A DNA stretch of 5,978 bases. It comes from Actinomycetota bacterium (GTDB taxonomy: Bacteria > Acidobacteriota > Blastocatellia > Chloracidobacteriales > Chloracidobacteriaceae). This document shows positions 1-5,978 of the stretch, piece after piece; the first letter of the stretch is position 1, and every line of letters starts with the position of its first letter. Made by a program: the position numbers and the translations under genes. Under the pieces are notes generated by a model. That model did no database searches. It was not told where the DNA came from and was given only the letters and a program-made list of their open reading frames with translations. Where the stretch lies: assembly GCA_013298335.1 (NCBI GenBank), contig JAAFHI010000244.1:1-5978 (forward strand). The letters run 5' to 3'.

Positions 1-650
1 ACCTACACGCGCGCACCGCTCGGCGGACTGGCCGTCAGCGCCGTCGTGATGGTTCTGGCTTCGGTCCGGTTCAGAATGATGTCGTTGAAGACCTCGCTGG
101 TCTGGTTGGCGCTTTTTCTGGTGGCAAGTACCGGGGCAATCGGGTTTGCCTATTCAACCCGTAAAATGAACGTGACGGATGAGCGCGAGGGAAGTCTTTT
201 CTGGCGGCTCGTCGTCTGGCAGGAGGGATTGGAACTGGTCAAACGCCACCCGCTCCTCGGTATCGGACGTGGAAGCGACAGGATTCTCGCCGCCGATTGG
301 GGGCTTTTGCCGCCGGAGACCTGCCGCCCGGTCATTTTCACAATACGTACATCCAGATCGCCGTTTGGTACGGCCTTCCGGCCCTGTGCGTATACCTGCT
401 CTTTTTAAATTGCCTTTTTACTGGACTCTGGGCGCAACTTCGGCGGCTTTCGCGTCAACCGGCGGAAAAAAAGCGTGGTCCGCCGGTGTTTATGGGTGTC
501 GTTCTCGGGGCTTTGGGCGCGCTCACGGGTTTTTGCGTGAGTTCAATCGTGCATTTCAATCTTGGCGACGGCGAAGTCGCCATGACCCTGTGGCTGGTGC
601 TGGGCGCGGCATTTTCAGGCATCAAGGGCGCTGAAAAAACGGTGCTTTGA
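1..650 (+). pseudogene. O-antigen ligase/polymerase-like membrane protein, C-terminal part, frameshifted
   Basis: This looks like the C-terminal end of a Wzy/WaaL-type (Wzy_C domain) integral membrane protein, which in this family polymerises or ligates polyprenyl-linked glycans on the outer face of the inner membrane. The reading frame is open from base 1, so the N-terminus lies outside the window. The first frame encodes TYTRAPLGGL, two hydrophobic helices (about residues 8-22 and 33-51), then the periplasmic-loop pattern WRLVVWQEGLELVKRHPLLGIG typical of the family, seen at about 202-267. It then runs into unrelated sequence and a stop at 406-408. The expected continuation, GHFHNTYIQ followed by WYGLPAL and three more hydrophobic helices, is in another frame that ends at the TGA at 648-650. 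One missing base between about 270 and 335 explains this; the G run at 299-303 and T run at 305-308 are the likely spots. It is either a real pseudogene or a sequencing error. Whether it ligates or polymerises cannot be told from this part. Confidence 0.8.
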
Positions 651-676
651 AGGAATCAACCCTTTCAGCGTATGAT
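647..676 (+). promoter_or_regulatory. Candidate sigma70-like promoter for the kinase gene
   Basis: TTGAAG (647-652) and TATGAT (671-676) are separated by 18 bases. They match 4 of 6 and 5 of 6 positions of the -35 and -10 consensus. Transcription would start near 683 and give a leader of about 65 bases before the kinase ATG. The -35 box overlaps the stop codon of the upstream gene. The call rests on pattern only, and the kinase could instead be read through from upstream. Confidence 0.35.
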
Positions 677-748
677 GGCGCTTCCAAAAATGGTTTCGCC
701 GTTGATTTGGGCCGGCAAGGTTGAAAGAACCGGTGGTGGAGGAGATTC

Positions 749-2905
749 ATGAAGGTTTGCCCAAAGTGTGGCCAGCAATATGCCGACACCATGAAATTCT
801 GTCCCCGTGACGGCGGTGTCCTTCAGATGTCCGCGACGGCCTCGGATGCGGAAACCGTCATTTCGCCGCCGCCCGCATTCGCCGCTCCACAAACGGTGGC
901 GGGCGACCCCCTGATCGGGCGGGTTTTGGCCGGACGCTATCAAATCCTCTCCCAGATCGGGCAGGGAGGAATGGGCACGGTCTATCGGGCGCAACACGCG
1001 ATGCTCGGACGGGTGGATGCCGTGAAAATTATCCGTTCCGACCTGAAGCAGAGCCCGGAAACCATGCAGCGGTTCCTTCGTGAAGCGAAACTGGCCAGCA
1101 GCATCAATCATCCCAACGCGGTCGTCATTCACGACTTCGGCGAAGCCGAAAACGGCATCATCTATCTCGCAATGGAGTTCATTCAGGGAAAATCCCTCGA
1201 AGAACTCATCCGGCAGGAATCACCGTTGCCGATTGCCAGAGCCATCCATATTTCCAGACAGATTGCACAGGCCCTGGATGCGGCACACCGGCTGTCCATT
1301 GTCCACCGTGACCTCAAGCCCGATAACGTCCTGATTCTGAACGACGACTTCGTCAAGGTCGTGGATTTCGGCATCGCCAAGTCCATCGCGGCCAATGAAA
1401 CCGGGAAATCGGTGACGCAGGCCGGATTCGTCATCGGAACGCCGAAATACATGGCACCCGAACAGGTTCTCGGCGAAGCGGTGGATGCGCGGGCCGATAT
1501 TTTCAGTCTCGCGCTCGTGACATATGAAATGCTCACCGGCGCTTCGCCCTTTTCCGGCGCTTCCTCGCAGGCGCAGATGGTCAATCGGGTCGCGCTTCCG
1601 CCGATTTCAATGAATGTGGTCCGTCCGGGATTTTCGATCCCGGTTGAAATCGATCAGGTGGTCATCAGGGCGCTCTCCCGCGAACCTTCGGCCCGACAGG
1701 CAACCGCCGGAACGTTCGCCGAGGAACTCGAAGCCGCTTTTCGAAAATCAACCTTCGACCGGACGCAATCACCGGGGTTTTTCCCGCGAACGGAACAGTT
1801 CAATTCAACCGGGGGCGGGGGAGTGGTTTCCACCGGACCGCAGCAGACCGTCATCACCGAGCCGCGCCCGGTTGTGCCGACCGTGCCGGTTACCAGCGGG
1901 CCGACGTATGCTGGGTATGCGGGAAACAGCCCCACACTTCCCCCGGCCATGCCTCCGGTGAACGGGAGCGTCTTTCAAACGCCGGGATCGTTTCCGCCGC
2001 CGGTCGTGCCGACGCAAATCACGCCGAAAAAATCCCGACTCGGACTCGTTCTGGGCCTGCTTGTCGTCCTTTTCGTTCTGGTTGCCGGGGCGGGCATCGG
2101 TGGATATTTCCTTTTGGTCCCCAATCCCAGGCCGGGCCCGGCAATCGGAAATACGCCGCCCGAAACCCCCAAAAAAACCGATTCGATCCGGGCCGCCATC
2201 GAACATTCGCGGGAACTGAGGGAATCGGGAAATTTGTCCGAAGCCCTGAACGGAATCGAAACCGAACTGAAGGAAAAACCCGATTCCCGCGAGTTGTTGA
2301 TTGAAAAAGCCGAAATTCTTTTCGAGCAGGACAAAATCATCGACTCGGAAGACATCGTGTACCGGGTTTTGAAATCGCACCCGGATTTTCCTCCCGCGCA
2401 CCAGAACATCGGCGTCCTGAAATACCGTCAGAACAAGATTGACGAAGCGATTGCGGCGGAAAAGAAGTGCCTCGAACTCAAGCCCGAACCGGAATATGGG
2501 TGTTATGCCCACAGCGTTCTGGCCTATATCTATATGGGGCAGTATTTCTCGAACCGAAAGAAGTTTGCCGGAAAACTCACCGAGGCGGAAAACGAGGCGC
2601 GCTCGGCCATCAGTCTGGCGACCCGCAAGAGCCTTGAATCCTCGCCGCGGCTGGCGCTGGCGCAGATCTACGTTGAACGCAAGCAATACGTCCTCGCCCG
2701 CGAACAGACCGACAAGATTCTCGGCGACAACGCCCTCAAGAAAAATTCCGATCTGGCGGGTGTTCACGCCCAGATCGCGGTCATCGCGTTTTTCGAGAAA
2801 AAATTCCCGGAAGCCGCCGCCGAAGCCCAAAAAGCCGCGGAACTCGACCCGAAAAACGAGAATTACAAAAAGATGAACGAGAATTTGAAGCGCTACCGGA
2901 AATAG
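749..2905 (+). CDS. Receptor-like Ser/Thr protein kinase with zinc ribbon, one TM helix and TPR domain
   Basis: This is a Hanks-type Ser/Thr kinase of the PknB/Stk group, expected to sit in the inner membrane and phosphorylate cytoplasmic proteins. A short zinc ribbon opens it (C4, C7, C18, with D21 where a fourth Cys could be). The kinase domain spans about 64-331. Its key parts are the Gly loop GQGGMGTVY (71-79), ATP-binding K93, helix-C E112, HRDLKPDN (186-193, catalytic D188), DFG (206-208) and APE (236-238). All catalytic residues are present, so it should be active. SLALVTYE at 253-260 has Ala where the family usually has Gly. A Pro/Thr/Gly-rich linker (about 333-426) leads to KKSR and a membrane helix (about 431-457). 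The rest (about 479-704) holds roughly six TPR-like repeats, clearest at 548-581 and 668-702, probably facing the periplasm as a sensor or protein-binding domain. The ATG has GGAGGAG at 738-744, four bases upstream. Its target and signal are unknown. Confidence 0.95.
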   Translation: MKVCPKCGQQYADTMKFCPRDGGVLQMSATASDAETVISPPPAFAAPQTVAGDPLIGRVLAGRYQILSQIGQGGMGTVYRAQHAMLGRVDAVKIIRSDLKQSPETMQRFLREAKLASSINHPNAVVIHDFGEAENGIIYLAMEFIQGKSLEELIRQESPLPIARAIHISRQIAQALDAAHRLSIVHRDLKPDNVLILNDDFVKVVDFGIAKSIAANETGKSVTQAGFVIGTPKYMAPEQVLGEAVDARADIFSLALVTYEMLTGASPFSGASSQAQMVNRVALPPISMNVVRPGFSIPVEIDQVVIRALSREPSARQATAGTFAEELEAAFRKSTFDRTQSPGFFPRTEQFNSTGGGGVVSTGPQQTVITEPRPVVPTVPVTSGPTYAGYAGNSPTLPPAMPPVNGSVFQTPGSFPPPVVPTQITPKKSRLGLVLGLLVVLFVLVAGAGIGGYFLLVPNPRPGPAIGNTPPETPKKTDSIRAAIEHSRELRESGNLSEALNGIETELKEKPDSRELLIEKAEILFEQDKIIDSEDIVYRVLKSHPDFPPAHQNIGVLKYRQNKIDEAIAAEKKCLELKPEPEYGCYAHSVLAYIYMGQYFSNRKKFAGKLTEAENEARSAISLATRKSLESSPRLALAQIYVERKQYVLAREQTDKILGDNALKKNSDLAGVHAQIAVIAFFEKKFPEAAAEAQKAAELDPKNENYKKMNENLKRYRK

Positions 2906-2907
2906 GA

Positions 2908-3007
2908 AAAGGGATCAGGAAACGGGGATCAGGGATCAGGTCGCCAGCCGACTCCCAACCCCGATTCACCCACGCCTGATCCCTGATCCCCGTTTCCTGA
3001 TCCCTTT
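2908..3007. repeat. Perfect 33-bp inverted repeat between convergent genes, likely two-way terminator
   Basis: The arms at 2908-2940 and 2975-3007 are exact reverse complements over 33 bases, around a 34-base loop (2941-2974). Each arm holds three copies of GGGATCAGG: 2911-2919, 2925-2933 and 2932-2940 on the left, and the complement at 2975-2983, 2982-2990 and 2996-3004 on the right. The repeat begins two bases after the kinase stop codon and its far end overlaps the aminotransferase stop codon. RNA from either strand would form a very stable hairpin. On the minus strand the stem runs into TTTTCCTATTT, a fair U-rich tract; on the plus strand only a short TTTATT follows. Termination of both genes is the likely role. 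A dispersed REP-like or non-autonomous miniature element is an alternative. No transposase is nearby and no target-site duplication is evident. Confidence 0.85.
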
Positions 3008-4364
3008 ATTGGGCGTTCATCGCCGCCGCAATCGCTTCATCAAAGATTTTCACCGCGCAGTCAACCTGATCGCCGTCAATCATCAGGGGCGGCGAGAAGC
3101 GGATGGTTGATTCACCTGCGCCAAGGAGAATCAGACCCCGCAGGAAGCATTCGTGCTCGATCCGGTTGCGAAGTTCCGGGTTCGGCGTCATCGAAGCCCG
3201 GTCGGTCACGAATTCCACGCCAATCATCAGTCCAAGACCGCGAACGTCGGCGATGACTTCGGGATACTTCTCCTGAAGTTTCCGCAAACCCGCCCGCATC
3301 CGTTCGCCCATCTCTTCCGAGTTCTTGAGATAGCCGTTGTGGAGCAGTTCCAGCGTCTTGAGTGACGCGGCGATGCCCACCGGATTGCCGCCGAAGGTCG
3401 AGGCGTGCGCGCCGACGTGCCAGTTCATCAGGTCGGCCTTTGCAACAGTGGCACTGAGCGGAATTCCCGAGGCAATGCCCTTGGCGGAGCAGATAACGTC
3501 CGGAATCACGTCGAAATGCTCGATGGCAAACATCTTGCCGGTTCGTCCGATGCCGGATTGCACTTCGTCAACAATGAGAACGATCCCGTTTTCATCGCAG
3601 ACGCGGCGAAGTTCCTTGTGGAATTTGGCCGGCGGCACGACGTAGCCGCCTTCGCCCTGCACTGCCTCGACGACGATGCCCGCCACTTCTTCCTTGGGGC
3701 AGGTGGTCTTGAAAAGGCGTTCCTCGATGACCTTCACGCATTCGACATTGCAGGAATCCGGCGTCTTCCCGTAGGCGCAGCGCAGACAGTTGGCATAGGG
3801 AATGTGCGTCACGTCGAGGGCCGCGCGACCGAATCCGAGGCGCTGGGCCGCCCGCGAGGACGTGAGCGACAGCGCGCCCATCGTCCGTCCGTGGAAACTC
3901 TGGAAGAAGGCGATGAATTTCTGGCGGCGCGTGGCATACATCGCGACTTTCAGCGCGCATTCCACGGCTTCCGCCCCGGAATTGCCGAAGTGAACCCGTT
4001 TGGGGAAGTCGCCGGGGGTTTCTTCCTGCAATTTTTCAGCCAGTTCGGCGAGTTGCGGGTAGTAGTAGTCCGCTCCCGCGATATGGACGAACTCGGCGGC
4101 CTGATCGCTGATGGCCTTGACGATTTCGGGGTGCGCGTGACCGGTCGCCAGCACGGCGACACCGGCGTTGAAATCGAGAAAGACGTTCCCGTCAACATCC
4201 TCGATCATCGCGCCGTAACCACGTTTCATCACGAGTGGATAGGCGCGGGTATAGCTCGGCGAAACGAACTTGTGATCTTTCTCGACGATCTCCTTGGCCT
4301 TCGGGCCGGGAAGTTCGGTGACGAGTTTCGGGAATTTGACGGTTGATTGAATGGTAGCGGACAT
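3006..4364 (-). CDS. Class III PLP-dependent aminotransferase (acetylornithine/4-aminobutyrate aminotransferase-like)
   Basis: This is a cytoplasmic fold-type I PLP enzyme of 452 residues, a full length for the class III family. Visible features are SGAEA (129-133) for the PLP phosphate, FHGRT (157-161) with F157 stacking on the ring, VQGEGG with E238, VDEVQ with D266 holding the pyridine nitrogen and Q269, the Schiff-base lysine K295 in SAKG, T323 in STFGGNP, and R422 in IRFSPPL, which in relatives grips the substrate carboxylate. Nothing catalytic is missing. Four cysteines (C193, C196, C205, C209) form a CxxC-x8-CxxxC cluster seen in one branch of the family that includes archaeal 4-aminobutyrate/ornithine-type enzymes and some amino-acid racemases. 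The substrate therefore cannot be fixed from sequence: GABA, ornithine, another omega-amino acid, or racemisation are all possible. The start is chosen at the ATG at 4364-4362, which has GGAGGAG four bases upstream. The frame stays open upstream to 4655, but that part is Arg-rich and unlike the family. It is transcribed towards the kinase gene and stands apart from its upstream neighbour. Confidence 0.93.
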   Translation of the reverse strand: MSATIQSTVKFPKLVTELPGPKAKEIVEKDHKFVSPSYTRAYPLVMKRGYGAMIEDVDGNVFLDFNAGVAVLATGHAHPEIVKAISDQAAEFVHIAGADYYYPQLAELAEKLQEETPGDFPKRVHFGNSGAEAVECALKVAMYATRRQKFIAFFQSFHGRTMGALSLTSSRAAQRLGFGRAALDVTHIPYANCLRCAYGKTPDSCNVECVKVIEERLFKTTCPKEEVAGIVVEAVQGEGGYVVPPAKFHKELRRVCDENGIVLIVDEVQSGIGRTGKMFAIEHFDVIPDVICSAKGIASGIPLSATVAKADLMNWHVGAHASTFGGNPVGIAASLKTLELLHNGYLKNSEEMGERMRAGLRKLQEKYPEVIADVRGLGLMIGVEFVTDRASMTPNPELRNRIEHECFLRGLILLGAGESTIRFSPPLMIDGDQVDCAVKIFDEAIAAAMNAQ

Positions 4365-4368
4365 AAGA

Positions 4369-4375
4369 CTCCTCC
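4369..4375 (-). promoter_or_regulatory. Ribosome binding site that fixes the aminotransferase start
   Basis: On the minus strand this reads GGAGGAG, followed by the spacer TCTT and the ATG at 4364. The kinase gene has the same GGAGGAG at the same four-base distance. This supports the internal ATG over the far-upstream in-frame start near 4655, which would add 97 residues without family character. Confidence 0.85.
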
Positions 4376-4398
4376 AGGGATAGCAACGCGAAAATGGG

Positions 4399-4411
4399 AC
4401 CGGTGACCGGT
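4399..4411. promoter_or_regulatory. Palindrome ACCGGTGACCGGT, possible operator
   Basis: Two ACCGGT half-sites flank a single central base and make a 13-base palindrome. It lies about 35-47 bases upstream of the aminotransferase ATG, inside the presumed leader. It could bind a dimeric regulator or form a small RNA hairpin. In a GC-rich genome a match this short may be chance. Confidence 0.25.
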
Positions 4412-4437
4412 TTCGGGAAGGGCGCGTCTGGAGAAAT

Positions 4438-4530
4438 CTAATCGGCGAACAGACCGGCACGCAGAATCGTCGGCGCAAAAGACGCCGCAATCCGCAACTG
4501 TGCCGAATGAACCAGTGAGAAGGCTCGCAT
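4438..4530 (-). CDS. Possible 30-residue leader ORF upstream of the aminotransferase
   Basis: An ATG at 4530-4528 opens a frame of 30 residues ending at TAG (4440-4438), 73 bases before the aminotransferase start. The product begins MRAFSLVHSAQLR and ends in ILRAGLFAD. It resembles no family I know. There is no clear Shine-Dalgarno sequence. A TATAGA box at 4539-4544 ends eight bases before the ATG, so a leaderless start is conceivable. The frame also spans the hairpin at 4455-4505, which would suit a leader peptide whose translation alters RNA folding. Open frames of this length arise often by chance, so this is a weak candidate. Confidence 0.18.
   Translation of the reverse strand: MRAFSLVHSAQLRIAASFAPTILRAGLFAD
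4455..4505 (-). promoter_or_regulatory. Predicted leader hairpin upstream of the aminotransferase gene
   Basis: Read on the minus strand, CGGCAC (4505-4500) pairs with GTGCCG (4460-4455). Inside it GCGGATT can pair with ATTCTGC, with one G-U pair and one mismatch. At the top CGGCG pairs with CGCCG around the seven-base loop TCTTTTG. The result is a three-tier stem with a four-base bulge on one side. No U-tract follows, so it is not a standard intrinsic terminator. It matches no riboswitch class I can recognise. Pairing was worked out by eye. Confidence 0.3.
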
Positions 4531-4560
4531 AATCTGTATCTATACTGAGAAGTGATTCCG

Positions 4561-4589
4561 ATTATGGATTTGTTCGAAAACAGACGCAA
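4561..4589 (-). promoter_or_regulatory. Candidate sigma70-like promoter for the aminotransferase gene
   Basis: On the minus strand TTGCGT (4589-4584) and CATAAT (4566-4561) are 17 bases apart. The -10 box matches 5 of 6 positions and the -35 box only 3 of 6. Transcription would start near 4554 and give a leader of about 190 bases before the ATG at 4364. That leader would contain the possible small ORF, the hairpin and the ACCGGT palindrome. Confidence 0.35.
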
Positions 4590-4600
4590 GGGCGAACCGG

Positions 4601-4614
4601 AATTGGTTCCAATT
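4601..4614. promoter_or_regulatory. Palindrome AATTGGTTCCAATT just upstream of the candidate promoter
   Basis: AATTGG and CCAATT face each other across two bases. The site lies 11 bases upstream of the proposed -35 box of the aminotransferase promoter, a position that would suit an activator or a repressor. No cognate regulator gene is in the window. Confidence is low because the site is short and was found by eye. Confidence 0.25.
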
Positions 4615-4838
4615 TGGCGACAGAAAGGCGAAAGGGCGGAAAAAACGGTGTTCACGGGGGAAATTGGTGGTTCAATCTCGAATTTTGCCGGTTCCGTGAA
4701 GAATTTTCCCCATCCGACCTGGATTCTGGGGTGTACGGAGCAAAATTTGGCCTTCCGTCCGCGAAAATGGTCCTGCCGGTCCGAAAATATGGTGAACGCG
4801 GATGAAATTTTCCCGGTTGGCCCGGATATTGCGGGTTC
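4615..4838. other. Intergenic stretch with no supported gene
   Basis: This part of the 474-base gap between the aminotransferase start and the UbiA-family stop shows no coding region I can support. It has several short A/T runs next to CCGG (for example near 4681, 4712 and 4806) that look alike but do not form a regular repeat. A weak four-base stem, CCGG-GCCAA-CCGG, lies about 15-30 bases past the UbiA-family stop and is too small to call a terminator. Confidence 0.5.
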
Positions 4839-5744
4839 CTACCTCGAATAGAGGATGATGACCGAGACCAGGCCGTACAAAAGCAGGTTGATGATTGAGC
4901 CGGGATCGTTGAGCAGCGCTTTTTCCGGACTTCCGCCGAGCTGTTTCTGGTGAATGAGGTAGAGGTAGCGAAAAATGCCGTACAACACGAACGGAGACGT
5001 ATAGATGAGGTTTTTGGTGTGGAACTTGGCCACCGTTTCGGGCGCGACCGTATAAAAAAGGTAACTGACGACCGTGGCGGCGGTGACGACCGAAATCATC
5101 TGGTCGAGCAGTTCAATGCTGTATTCACCGAGGATTTTGCGATGCGCGGTGGCGCCGTCTTCAAGCAGGATCAGTTCATGGCGACGTTTCCCGAAAGCCA
5201 GAAACAGCGAAAGCAGCATCGCGCAGATCAGCAGCCAGGACGAGATTTCGACCCCGATGACTTCGGCGCCGCCGATGGTTCGGAGAACGAAGCCGGCGGC
5301 AATACAGGACACATCCAGAATCACGAGATGTTTCAGGCGAATCGAATAGGCGACCTGGAGAATGAAATAGACCGTCGCGACAATTCCGAAATGCGGGTTG
5401 AGCCACCAGGCGGTTCCGAGCGATCCGACGGAAAAAACAATGAACGCGGCAATGCCGAGTTTGATCGGAAGCGCCCCGGAGGCCAGTGGACGATTGCATT
5501 TCGTCGGATGGGCCCGGTCGTTTTCGATGTCGAGCAGGTCATTCAGGAAGTAGATGCTGCTGCTCAGAAAACAGAAGACGCCGAAGGCCGCCAGCACGAG
5601 CGAGGTCTCACGCCACTTGGTCAGATTCTGGGAAAAGAGCAGGGCGGGAAACAACAGGACGTTCTTGGTCCATTGTTGTGGCCGCATTTCGGCGAAAAGG
5701 GCGCGCGGAATCGACATTCGACGGTTGGCGGCAAGCGTGGACAT
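4839..5744 (-). CDS. UbiA-family polyprenyl-phosphate phosphoribosyltransferase (DPPR synthase-like)
   Basis: This is an integral membrane enzyme of 301 residues, a usual length for the UbiA superfamily, with about eight or nine hydrophobic helices. The sequence resembles decaprenyl-phosphate phosphoribosyltransferase (mycobacterial Rv3806c), which moves 5-phosphoribose from PRPP to a polyprenyl phosphate. Supporting motifs are RPQQWTKNVLLFPALLFS (21-38), the metal-binding NDLLDIENDRAHPTK (68-82, with D69, D72 and D76), NRPLASG (84-90), and YSIRLKHLVILD (133-144, with D144). In mycobacteria the product becomes the arabinose donor for the cell wall; elsewhere it may feed ribose- or arabinose-containing glycans. 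I see no epimerase partners (DprE1/DprE2) here. The start is uncertain: ATG at 5744 is chosen, with TTG at 5747 and ATG at 5717 as alternatives, and none has a good Shine-Dalgarno sequence, unlike the other complete genes. A quinone-type prenyltransferase is less likely given the RPQQWTKN opening. Confidence 0.9.
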   Translation of the reverse strand: MSTLAANRRMSIPRALFAEMRPQQWTKNVLLFPALLFSQNLTKWRETSLVLAAFGVFCFLSSSIYFLNDLLDIENDRAHPTKCNRPLASGALPIKLGIAAFIVFSVGSLGTAWWLNPHFGIVATVYFILQVAYSIRLKHLVILDVSCIAAGFVLRTIGGAEVIGVEISSWLLICAMLLSLFLAFGKRRHELILLEDGATAHRKILGEYSIELLDQMISVVTAATVVSYLFYTVAPETVAKFHTKNLIYTSPFVLYGIFRYLYLIHQKQLGGSPEKALLNDPGSIINLLLYGLVSVIILYSR

Positions 5745-5978
5745 CAAAAGAAGTAATTTTCCAAAGGACGTTCAAAATTCGGGGCATCCTAATTCAGCCC
5801 TGCGTGTTCCCCCCAAGGGAATCGGCAAGTTTAATGGGGCTTTCGGATTTGCACGAGGAGAAATTACCTTTCCGGCCCTGGGCAGTCTTCGGAAGCGCCG
5901 GTTGCCTGGTCAGGGAAGGCCGCGCCGTCCATTTTTGAGAAGAAAAAAAGGACAATTTTCGAAGAAACGCGTAAGAAG
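5745..5978. other. Upstream region of the UbiA-family gene, no supported gene
   Basis: No coding region is convincing here. Short open frames on both strands lack ribosome binding sites and family character. It should hold the UbiA-family promoter, but no -35/-10 pair with good spacing stands out. The last 50 bases are rich in A on the plus strand (from about 5932), which may mark the leader or promoter of a gene beyond the edge. Confidence 0.5.

Noticed and set aside
1805..2830. A 341-residue open frame on the minus strand opposite the kinase
   Set aside because: It is antisense to the linker, membrane helix and TPR coding region, which show clear family features on the plus strand.
3405..4346. 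A 313-residue open frame on the plus strand opposite the aminotransferase
   Set aside because: It lies wholly within a gene with complete catalytic motifs and has the charged, His/Arg-rich composition of an antisense shadow.
4681..4820. Similar A/T-rich blocks followed by CCGG, which might be a direct repeat
   Set aside because: The best pair agrees at about 12 of 15 positions and spacing is irregular, so this is within what chance gives in such sequence.
4552..4851. A 99-residue open frame on the plus strand in the gap
   Set aside because: It starts with GTG without a ribosome binding site, overlaps the end of the UbiA-family gene, and has no recognisable domain or membrane pattern.
5748..5830. 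A possible promoter for the UbiA-family gene (TTGGGG with TAGGAT on the minus strand)
   Set aside because: The boxes match poorly and their spacing is about 19 bases.
5834..5938. A 34-codon open frame near the right edge
   Set aside because: The nearest purine-rich stretch is about 13 bases upstream, too far for a normal ribosome binding site, and the sequence resembles no family.

Overview
The window holds four protein-coding loci from a moderately GC-rich Gram-negative-type bacterium. The best guess is Acidobacteriota or a similar deep-branching phylum. That guess rests on the style of the genes: a receptor Ser/Thr kinase with an N-terminal zinc ribbon and a C-terminal TPR domain, a class III aminotransferase with a cysteine-rich insertion, and strong GGAGGAG ribosome binding sites. 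Nothing here is a decisive taxonomic marker.

Layout. Positions 1-650 (+) are the C-terminal part of an O-antigen ligase/polymerase-like membrane protein, cut by the left edge and split by a single-base frameshift near 299-308. A candidate sigma70-like promoter lies at 647-676. A 718-residue receptor Ser/Thr protein kinase follows at 749-2905 (+): zinc ribbon, kinase domain, Pro/Thr linker, one membrane helix, TPR repeats. It converges on a class III PLP aminotransferase at 3006-4364 (-). The 100-bp gap between them is almost filled by a perfect 33-bp inverted repeat built from six copies of a 9-mer, probably acting as a two-way terminator. Upstream of the aminotransferase, 4365-4838 is a long non-coding stretch. 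Its half nearest the gene has a candidate promoter, two short palindromes, a hairpin and a possible 30-codon leader ORF; the other half shows nothing convincing. A UbiA-family polyprenyl-phosphate phosphoribosyltransferase lies at 4839-5744 (-). The last 234 bases have no supported gene.

How the genes relate. The ligase-like gene and the UbiA-family gene both fit cell-envelope polysaccharide synthesis with polyprenyl carriers. The kinase fits transmembrane signalling and the aminotransferase amino-acid metabolism. Orientation and spacing give no sign that the four form one operon. I see no mobile element, CRISPR array, tRNA or rRNA. The points most worth a second look are the frameshift, the 33-bp inverted repeat and the structured leader of the aminotransferase gene. 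I did not find a clear undescribed multi-gene system.
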